14,024 bases of DNA from JANOBJ01 sp031411575 (lineage in GTDB: Bacteria; Pseudomonadota; Gammaproteobacteria; Burkholderiales; Burkholderiaceae_C), in NCBI GenBank assembly GCA_031411575.1, contig JANOBJ010000352.1:1-14024 (forward strand), in the 5' to 3' direction. Shown here in pieces: positions 6,511 through 12,089 of this stretch. Within the stretch, counting starts at the first letter, position 1, and every line of letters begins with the position of its first letter. The position numbers and the translations under genes are program-made. The notes under the pieces are model-generated. The model had not been told where the DNA came from and ran no database searches. It saw only the letters and a list, made by a program, of their open reading frames with translations.

Positions 6511-7739
6511 TTGCGCAAGGTGTACTGCACGATGTCGATGTTGGCCTTGGCAAACGCCGCTTCGCAGTAGGCCAGGTAAAACTCCCAGATGCGGATGAAG
6601 CGTTCGTCAAAACCCAGTTGCAGCACCTGCGTTCGCGCCGCGAGAAACTGCTCGCGCCAGCGCTTGAGGGTTTCGGCGTAGTCGGCGCCAAACGCGAACT
6701 CGTTTTCCACCGTGAGGCCGGCAGCCTCGGCCTCGCGGCGGAACTCGCGCGGGCACGGCAGGCAGCCGCCCGGAAAGATGTACTGCTGGATGAAATCGGT
6801 CGAGCCGATGTAGCGCTCGAACAGCGCGTCGTCGATCACGATGCTCTGGATGCAGGCGCGCCCGCCGTCTTTCAGCAGCCGGTGCACGCTCTGGAAGTAG
6901 GTGGGCCAGTATTCGCGGCCCACGGCCTCGACCATTTCAATCGAGCAGATCGCGTCGTAAGGGCCGTCGTTGATGTCGCGATAGTCTTGCAAACGCAGAT
7001 CGGCTCCGGCGCCCAGCCTGTCCATCCGCTCGCGCGCAAACGCCAGCTGCTCGGTGGACAGGGTGACGCCGGTGATCGAGGCCTTGAATTCGGTGGCGGC
7101 CATCTCGGCCAGCGCGCCCCAGCCGCAGCCGATCTCGAGCACCCGGTCGCCGGGCTGCACGCGCACCATGCGGAGCGCGCGGCGCACCTTGGCGTGCTGG
7201 GCCTGCTGCATGGGTTGCGTCAGGTCGCCGTCGAACCACGCCGACGAGTAGTTCATCGTGTCGTCCAGCCAGAGCTCGTAGAAGGCGTTGCCCAGGTCGT
7301 AGTGGGCGTGGATGTTTTTCTGGCTGTTGGTTCTGGTGTTGCGGTTCAGCAGGTGCTTGACGCGGTACAGCAGGCGCCCGGCCCAGGTGCCGTAGATCAC
7401 GTCGTCCACTTCCTGGCGGTTGCTCACGAACACCTTGAGCAAATCGGTCAGGTTGGGCGTGGTCCAGTCGCCCGCGATGTAGCTTTCGGCAAAGCCGATG
7501 TCGCCCGACTTGAGCGCGGCGCCGCAGACCGTCCAGTTCTTGAGCGTCATGGCCGCCGCGGGTGCGTCGGTGCCGTGGATGTTCTGCGGATCGTGGTGGC
7601 CGAAGTGCCGCATCGAGCCATCGGGCAGCTGCACCGTGAGCGAGCCGTGGCGCAGCTTCTGCAGCAGCTTCAGGATGGTGCGCGCCGCCGCCGGGGCGTC
7701 CTGCGGCATCACAAACGGGGAGGCGGTGGTGGTGTTCAT
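6507..7739 (-). CDS. Cfa-family SAM-dependent fatty acid methyltransferase, noncanonical
   Basis: A 410-residue member of the cyclopropane-fatty-acyl-phospholipid synthase family, which methylates cis double bonds of phospholipid acyl chains. The N-terminal lipid-binding domain spans about 1-135. The catalytic domain has HYDLGNAFYELWLDDTMNYS (146-165), SAM site VLEIGCGWGALA (200-211), SIEMVEAVG (266-274, Glu271) and YIFPGGCLP (320-328). Compared with E. coli Cfa (residues from memory), Cys139 is Ser166, His266 is Gln298 and Tyr317 is Arg362, while Glu239 and Ile268 are kept. These positions bind the catalytic bicarbonate, so the product may differ from a cyclopropane ring, for example an 11-methyl acyl chain as made by UfaM-type enzymes. 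It lies 45 bases behind the DUF1365 gene and overlaps the next gene by four bases. Family assignment is firm; product is inference. Confidence 0.94.
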   Translation of the reverse strand: MNTTTASPFVMPQDAPAAARTILKLLQKLRHGSLTVQLPDGSMRHFGHHDPQNIHGTDAPAAAMTLKNWTVCGAALKSGDIGFAESYIAGDWTTPNLTDLLKVFVSNRQEVDDVIYGTWAGRLLYRVKHLLNRNTRTNSQKNIHAHYDLGNAFYELWLDDTMNYSSAWFDGDLTQPMQQAQHAKVRRALRMVRVQPGDRVLEIGCGWGALAEMAATEFKASITGVTLSTEQLAFARERMDRLGAGADLRLQDYRDINDGPYDAICSIEMVEAVGREYWPTYFQSVHRLLKDGGRACIQSIVIDDALFERYIGSTDFIQQYIFPGGCLPCPREFRREAEAAGLTVENEFAFGADYAETLKRWREQFLAARTQVLQLGFDERFIRIWEFYLAYCEAAFAKANIDIVQYTLRK

Positions 7740-7784
7740 GCGTCGGTTGGGGGGCGTTGAAGGCGGCGAAGCAGGGGCAAGTTT

Positions 7785-8585
7785 CTAGCGCGTGACAAAG
7801 TGGTCGGGCGGGTTCGGCTTGGCGGAAAAGCGCACGCGCTTGACCCACAGCCGCACGGCCTGCAGGTGGATGCGCGTGATCACGCCCAGCGTCATGGCTG
7901 GGTAACGCCACAGCGCCTTGCGCACCGACGCTGCGGTCGCGGGTTCGAGCGCGCCGCTGACGCTGGTCTCCAGCAGCGCGCCGCCGTCGTCGTCGTAGTC
8001 GATGCGGGCCACGGTGCGGGTGCGGTCGGCATTCGTCATGAAGCGGAAGCGGTAGCCACCTTCCACGTTGCAAAACGGCGACACGTGGAACACCTTGTCG
8101 GCACGCAATTCAGCGCCCCAGAACTGCCCGTCGGCCGGCCGGTCCAGCAGGTAGCAGTGGCGCTCGCCAAAGGTGTTGTTGACCTCGACCACGATGGCAC
8201 GCAGCGTGCCGTCCGCGCCGTGGCAGTACCAGAAGCTGACCGGCTTGAAGGTGTAGCCCAGCACGCGCGGGTAGCAGTGCAGCCAGACCTCGCCGGTGGC
8301 GTCGGTGATGCCTTCGCGCTGCAGCAGTTCGTCCAGCCAGGCCAGTGCGCCGCCGTCCTGCGGAGGGCGGCCGTCCCCATGGTCCACGTCAAAAAAACTC
8401 AGCGCGGCACGCCGGTTGACGGCCAGCGCGCCGGTGCTGTCGCGCTGCACGGCGCGCATCGGCAACATCAAGAAGTACGTGGGGTAAGCGAAGGCGTTGC
8501 GCGCCGGGCGCAGCCGCGTGTGGCGCACCTGGCCGAAACCCAACAAGGGGCTGGGCACGGCGGCCATGGCGGCGGCGTAGCTCAT
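7785..8585 (-). CDS. DUF1365 family protein
   Basis: A 266-residue protein with the family hallmarks: GQVRHTRLRPARNAFAYPTY (17-36), LSFFDVDHGDG, VWLHCYPRVLGYTFKPVSFW, VVEVNNTFGERHCYLL and VFHVSPFCNVEGGYRFRF. The His- and Tyr-rich conserved blocks suggest an enzyme or cofactor-binding site, but no reaction is established as far as I know. DUF1365 genes are almost always next to a COG2907-type FAD protein and a Cfa-like methyltransferase, exactly as here, so a step in acyl-chain modification is likely. The ATG overlaps the stop of the FAD gene (8582-8585), indicating coupled translation and perhaps a complex. Confidence 0.93.
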   Translation of the reverse strand: MSYAAAMAAVPSPLLGFGQVRHTRLRPARNAFAYPTYFLMLPMRAVQRDSTGALAVNRRAALSFFDVDHGDGRPPQDGGALAWLDELLQREGITDATGEVWLHCYPRVLGYTFKPVSFWYCHGADGTLRAIVVEVNNTFGERHCYLLDRPADGQFWGAELRADKVFHVSPFCNVEGGYRFRFMTNADRTRTVARIDYDDDGGALLETSVSGALEPATAASVRKALWRYPAMTLGVITRIHLQAVRLWVKRVRFSAKPNPPDHFVTR

Positions 8586-9970
8586 GCGCGCAATGCCTCG
8601 GGTGGCGTGAAGGCGGCGGCCGGCAGCGTGTGAGGGTCAGCCGCAAACCCATTGGCTTCAACCAGCAGCTGCCGCGCCACGCCAAGACCGGCCTTCAGGC
8701 CGTCTTCGTGAAAACCGTAGCCCATCCAAGCGCCGCAGTAGTAGGTGTGCTGGCGGCCCTGCAGGGCTGGCACGGCCAGCTGCGCCTCGATCGCGGCGAG
8801 ATCAAATACCGGGTGTGCGTACTCAAATTCGCCCATCACCTGATTACGCGGTATCTCGCGCAGCGGATTCAGCGACACCACCACGGGTTGCGCAAACGGC
8901 ACCGGCTGCAGCTGGTTGATCAGGTAGTGCAGGCAGACGCGGGCATCGTTGCTTGCGCCGGTACCCGTGCCCTCACCCCGGTCGTAGTTCCACGCGGCCC
9001 ACGCCATGCGCCTGGACGGCAGAACGGATGTGTCGGTGTGCAGCACGGCGCGGTTGGGCTGGTAGCGGATCGCGCCCAATGTGGCGCGCTCCTGGGCGCT
9101 GGCATCGCGCAGCAGCGCCAGTGCCTGGTCGGAATGGGTGGCCAGCACCACCTTGTCGAAACGCTCGGCGCGGCCGTCGGTGACCACGCGCACGCCGCCC
9201 CGCGCCTGGGCGGGGTCGCGCTCGATCAGGCGCACCGGGGTGTTGAGGCGCTTGTCGGGGATGGCGGCGGTGATCTTGTCCACATAGTGCCGTGCGCCGC
9301 CCTTCACCGTCCACCACTGCGGCCGGTTGCGCACCTGGATCAGGCCGTGGTTGTGGCAAAAGCGGATCATTGTGGCCACCGGGAACGCCAGCATCTGGTC
9401 GGTCGGGCAGCTCCAGATGCAACCGATCATCGGCAGGAAATACCAGTCGCGGAACTCGTCGCTGAAGCGGTGCGCGCGCAAGAAATCGCCCAGCGGCTGC
9501 ATCAGCTCGGCGTCGTGGCCTTCAGTGGCGATGCGCGTGGCCAGCGCATTGAAGCGCACCACGTCGCGCAGCATGCGCAGGAAGCGCCAGTTGAGCAGGT
9601 TGCCGCGCTGCGCAAACACGGTGTTCAGGCTGGAGCCGCTCCACTCGAGCGCCTCGCGGTTCGCCGCGCCCGGCACCTGCACCGAAAACGACATGTCGGA
9701 CTTGGCGGTTTCTACGCCCAGTTCAGCGAGCAGGTTGATCAGGTTGGGGTAGGTGCGCTCGTTGAACACCAGGAAGCCGGTGTCCACGCCGTGGGTGACG
9801 GGCTGGCCGTCGTGGCCGGGCAGGGTCACATCCACCGTGTGGGTGTGACCTCCAAAGTAACTGCCGGATTCGAACAGCGTGAGGTCGCAGGTACCGTGCA
9901 GGGTGTGCGCGGCGGCCAGGCCCGAGATGCCTGAGCCGACGATGGCGACCTTCATGCGGCTGGCCATCAT
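8582..9970 (-). CDS. FAD-dependent amine-oxidase-like oxidoreductase (COG2907 type)
   Basis: A 462-residue flavoprotein. The Rossmann dinucleotide loop is at the very N-terminus: MKVAIVGSGISGLAAAHTL, with Glu at the end of strand 2 (TLFES) for the FAD ribose. Further family blocks are SYFGGHTHTVDV, DTGFLVFNERTYPNL, SFSVQ, CIWSCPTDQMLAFPV, WTVKGGARHYVDKI and the C-terminal FAD-contacting YYCGAWMGYGFHEDGLKAG. The family resembles amine oxidases and phytoene desaturases. In alphaproteobacteria a flavoprotein of this kind (UfaD) desaturates a methylated acyl chain in furan fatty acid synthesis, which makes it a candidate UfaD-like desaturase here. Start is uncertain: Met at 9970 or Met6 at 9955, with no good Shine-Dalgarno for either. 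It is the first gene of the putative operon that continues through DUF1365 and cfa. Confidence 0.93.
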   Translation of the reverse strand: MMASRMKVAIVGSGISGLAAAHTLHGTCDLTLFESGSYFGGHTHTVDVTLPGHDGQPVTHGVDTGFLVFNERTYPNLINLLAELGVETAKSDMSFSVQVPGAANREALEWSGSSLNTVFAQRGNLLNWRFLRMLRDVVRFNALATRIATEGHDAELMQPLGDFLRAHRFSDEFRDWYFLPMIGCIWSCPTDQMLAFPVATMIRFCHNHGLIQVRNRPQWWTVKGGARHYVDKITAAIPDKRLNTPVRLIERDPAQARGGVRVVTDGRAERFDKVVLATHSDQALALLRDASAQERATLGAIRYQPNRAVLHTDTSVLPSRRMAWAAWNYDRGEGTGTGASNDARVCLHYLINQLQPVPFAQPVVVSLNPLREIPRNQVMGEFEYAHPVFDLAAIEAQLAVPALQGRQHTYYCGAWMGYGFHEDGLKAGLGVARQLLVEANGFAADPHTLPAAAFTPPEALRA

Positions 9971-10233
9971 GCCGCCGGATACAAAATTGCTGCGAAGCGC
10001 CCCGAAGCGAAGGAGGGAGGGAGGGAGGAGGAGAAGAAGCGCTTCAGGATTTCATCCGGGTTAAAAACTCCCGGAAGGCTTCGCAGCAAGCAAACTGGAA
10101 ATCGGGCTCCCCGTTTCTCAAGCCATGAGACATTCCGCGCGCGCCAGAAGTTCCCGGCAGCGAAGCCGGCCTTGCGCGGGGTTGGGCGTGAGACATGGAA
10201 ACTCATGAGACATTTTCTAAACTTCTTGGTCTT
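9971..10233. repeat. Intergenic island of inverted and direct repeats
   Basis: Gene-free region between the FAD gene and the peroxidase gene. It contains a 12-bp perfect inverted repeat (TTGCTGCGAAGC at 9987-9998, GCTTCGCAGCAA at 10078-10089). Nested within it are a 31-base purine tract, the palindrome GAAGCGCTTC (10036-10045) and a TCCGGG/CCCGGA hairpin (10055-10075). To its right, TGAGACAT occurs three times (around 10126, 10189 and 10206), with a CCGGC/GCCGG hairpin (10154-10169) between copies. This looks like a repetitive palindromic or MITE-like element. A 79-codon frame crosses it on the minus strand but its translation is shaped by the repeats. Confidence 0.55.
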
Positions 10234-10263
10234 ATTATGACTGCTCAGTCTTCATTTTGTCGA
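10234..10263 (-). promoter_or_regulatory. Candidate promoter of the FAD-cfa operon with palindromic spacer
   Basis: On the minus strand TCGACA (10263-10258) and CATAAT (10239-10234) are separated by 18 bases; each matches the sigma-70 consensus in five of six positions. The spacer carries the perfect dyad GACTGCTCAGTC (10239-10250). The -35 lies inside the 3' end of the peroxidase gene. A dyad between the two hexamers is a typical binding site for MerR-family regulators, and such a regulator is encoded nearby. The dyad could instead be a weak terminator stem for the peroxidase gene. Confidence 0.4.
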
Positions 10264-10836
10264 CAGTTGCTGCTCAATAGCCTTTAAAAACGCAGGGTCT
10301 TCGGGTTCCACCTGGCTGCCGTAGCTGGCCACCACCTTGCCATTGCGGTCCAGCAGGTACTTGTGAAAGTTCCAGCGCGGGGCTTGGCCGGCCTGCGCCG
10401 CGAGTTGCCGGTAAAACGGCGACGCGGCCGGGCCGGTCACGTTGCTCTTGGCGAACATCGGGAACTTGACGCCGAAGGTGCTTTCGCAGAAGTCGGCGAT
10501 CTGCTTGTTGTTGCCGCTTTCCTGCGAAAAATCGTTCGACGGGAAACCGAGCACCACAAAACCCCGGTCTTTGTAGCGCGCATTCAGCGCCTCCAGCCCC
10601 TTGTACTGGCCGGTGTAGCCGCAAAAACTCGCCGTGTTGACCACCAGCGTGACCTTGCCGGCGTACTGGCACAGCGACTGCGGCTTTTCATCCTGCAGCC
10701 GGGCAAAGGTGTGCGACAGCGCGGCCGGGCAGGCGCCGCCCGACGGTTTTTCAGGCGTTGCAGCCCCGGCAGGCACGAGGCCCAACAAAGCCGACCCCGC
10801 CACAATGACTTGGACAAAATGACAATTTAACGACAT
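10252..10836 (-). CDS. Secreted glutathione-peroxidase-family thiol peroxidase
   Basis: A 194-residue protein. Residues 1-26 form a signal peptide (VIVAGSALLGLVPAGAA), placing the enzyme in the periplasm. The peroxidatic Cys72 lies in NTASFCGYT; VLGFPSNDFSQESGNN (95-110) corresponds to the usual GFPCNQF block, with Ser in place of Cys and Asp102 in place of the tetrad Gln. Cys117 (FCESTFGVKFPMF) is placed like the resolving cysteine of thioredoxin-dependent members, and Trp155-Asn156 (WNFHKYLLD) complete the site. It therefore probably reduces hydroperoxides with a thioredoxin-like donor instead of glutathione. Two or more additional N-terminal cysteines (Cys36, Cys56) precede the domain. It is divergent from the regulator gene and upstream of the lipid operon; lipid hydroperoxides formed by singlet oxygen would be a sensible substrate (inference). 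Confidence 0.92.
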   Translation of the reverse strand: MSLNCHFVQVIVAGSALLGLVPAGAATPEKPSGGACPAALSHTFARLQDEKPQSLCQYAGKVTLVVNTASFCGYTGQYKGLEALNARYKDRGFVVLGFPSNDFSQESGNNKQIADFCESTFGVKFPMFAKSNVTGPAASPFYRQLAAQAGQAPRWNFHKYLLDRNGKVVASYGSQVEPEDPAFLKAIEQQLSTK

Positions 10837-10856
10837 ACTTCGCGATGATTTCCGAA

Positions 10857-10897
10857 AACAGGCGTTTTGTCTAGGACGCAGTACGCAAAAGCCTGTT
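10857..10897. promoter_or_regulatory. Interrupted inverted repeat in the divergent peroxidase/regulator intergenic region
   Basis: AACAGGCGTTTTG (10857-10869) and CAAAAGCCTGTT (10886-10897) are inverted copies differing by one missing base, 16 bases apart, in the 140-base gap between the two divergent start codons. The arms are long enough for a regulator tetramer or two dimers. I could not identify a convincing promoter for either gene, so this is a candidate operator only. Confidence 0.45.
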
Positions 10898-10976
10898 CAG
10901 ATGGGTAAAGAAGGTGGGGGCCATCCTGGTGCCTCCGCGGCAGTATGTTCTGCAGACCCGTCATGACCTTGTAACC

Positions 10977-11909
10977 ATGAACGACCGCGCCGATTTACGC
11001 CCGATCACAGTTTCCATTGCCGCCGTGGAACGCGACACCGGCCTGTCCAAGGACACCCTGCGCGTCTGGGAGCGCCGCTACGGCTTCCCGACGCCCGAGC
11101 GCGACAACTTTGGCGAGCGCGCCTACCCGCTGGTGCAAGTGGAAAAGCTGCGGGTGATCAAGCGGCTGCTGGACACCGGGCACCGGCCCGGGCGCATTGT
11201 GCCGCTGTCGGTCGACCAGTTGCAGCGCATCAGCGAAGGGCTGGCCAGCACGCCCCAGCGCATCGCGCAGGACAACAGCGCCGATTTGCGTAGCTACCTT
11301 GACCTGATCAAGAGCCACGACATCGACGGCCTGCGCCGCGCGCTGAGCCAGGCCACGCTGCGGCTCGGCCTGGCGCGCTTTGTCACCGAGCTGATGGCGC
11401 CGCTCAACGTGCTGGTGGGCGACGCGTGGATGCGCGGCCAGATCGAGGTGTTTGAGGAACACATGTACACCGAGAGCGTGGTCGTGGTGCTGCGCCACGC
11501 GATCAGCAGCGTGCCCGAACCCGCCGCGCTGAGCCGCCCACGCGTGCTGCTCACCACCTTTCCGCAAGAGCCGCATGGCCTGGGGCTGTTGATGGCCGAA
11601 ACGCTGTTCTCGCTGGAAGGCTGCAAGTGCCTGTCGCTGGGTGCGCAGACGCCGATCTGGGACATCGTGCTGGCCGCCACCGCACACCGCGCCGACATCG
11701 TGGCGCTGAGCTTTACGGCCAGCCTGAACCCGAACCTGGTGATCAACGGCCTGGACGAGCTGCGCCAGAAACTGCCGCGATCGGTGGAGATCTGGGCCGG
11801 CGGCCATTGCCCGGTGCTGCACCGCAAGGATCTGGCCGGCGTGGTGGCCGTGGCCGAACTCGACGGCATGCGCGAGCAGATCGCCCGCTGGCGCAGCCAG
11901 CACGCGTGA
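10977..11909 (+). CDS. litR: LitR/CarH-type B12-dependent MerR-family light-responsive regulator
   Basis: A 310-residue regulator. The winged-helix MerR domain is at 10-75 (VERDTGLSKDTLRVWERRYGF, then FGERAYPLVQVEKLRVIKRL). A helical B12-binding cap follows, with the photoreceptor signature W-x9-EH: Trp151, Glu161, His162 (DAWMRGQIEVFEEH). The Rossmann-like cobalamin domain has E-x-H-x2-G with Glu198, His200 (lower cobalt ligand) and Gly203. In CarH proteins adenosylcobalamin in the dark drives tetramer binding to operators, and light breaks the Co-C bond and releases DNA. All main residues are present, though the position after Trp151 is Met152, where Thermus CarH has His132. The ATG start is preferred to an upstream in-frame GTG at 10914, which precedes unconserved sequence. 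It is divergent from the peroxidase/lipid genes and 12 bases ahead of the DUF2256-photolyase genes, the expected targets. Confidence 0.93.
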   Translation: MNDRADLRPITVSIAAVERDTGLSKDTLRVWERRYGFPTPERDNFGERAYPLVQVEKLRVIKRLLDTGHRPGRIVPLSVDQLQRISEGLASTPQRIAQDNSADLRSYLDLIKSHDIDGLRRALSQATLRLGLARFVTELMAPLNVLVGDAWMRGQIEVFEEHMYTESVVVVLRHAISSVPEPAALSRPRVLLTTFPQEPHGLGLLMAETLFSLEGCKCLSLGAQTPIWDIVLAATAHRADIVALSFTASLNPNLVINGLDELRQKLPRSVEIWAGGHCPVLHRKDLAGVVAVAELDGMREQIARWRSQHA

Positions 11910-11921
11910 ACGGGGCTGGTG

Positions 11922-12089
11922 ATGGCGCAGGCGCCTTTCAAGGGCAACAAACAGGCTTTGCCGCAAAAGTCGTGCGTGCAATGCGGCCGGCCCATGACCT
12001 GGCGAAAAAGCTGGGCCAAAAACTGGGACAGCGTGAAGTTCTGCTCCGAGCGGTGCCGGGGTGAGCGCCGAGCGAGCCCGCCCGCATGA
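11922..12089 (+). CDS. DUF2256 small cysteine-rich protein
   Basis: A 55-residue protein too short for many gene callers. It reads from ATG with KSCVQCGRPMTWRKSWAKNW (residues 16-35) and VKFCSERCRG, the DUF2256 signature: CxxC, WRKxWxxxWDxVKFCSxRC. The four cysteines (18, 21, 41, 45) form a zinc-ribbon-like site. Function is unknown; the family is repeatedly found beside photolyase genes, and the arrangement here is tight: its TGA overlaps the photolyase ATG (ATGA at 12086-12089), so translation of the photolyase is probably coupled to it. It starts 12 bases after the regulator stop, suggesting a three-gene transcript. The last ~8 residues (ERRASPPA) lie beyond the usual end of the family. 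Confidence 0.9.
   Translation: MAQAPFKGNKQALPQKSCVQCGRPMTWRKSWAKNWDSVKFCSERCRGERRASPPA

Noticed and set aside
8630..9934. Plus-strand open frame (434 codons) opposite the FAD gene
   Set aside because: Low-complexity His/Gln/Val-rich translation, fully antisense to a recognised flavoprotein.
9967..10206. 79-codon minus-strand frame just upstream of the FAD gene
   Set aside because: Built from inverted repeats and the purine tract (Ser/Pro run), no clear ribosome binding site and no known family. Kept as part of the repeat island, though a repeat-derived small protein cannot be excluded.
10124..10216. CRISPR-like array from the TGAGACAT direct repeats
   Set aside because: Only three short, unequally spaced copies; no uniform repeat or spacers and no cas genes.
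10914..10976. Upstream GTG extension of the photoreceptor gene
   Set aside because: The added 21 residues resemble no MerR N-terminus, and the region carries the divergent regulatory sequence; the ATG at 10977 fits the family.
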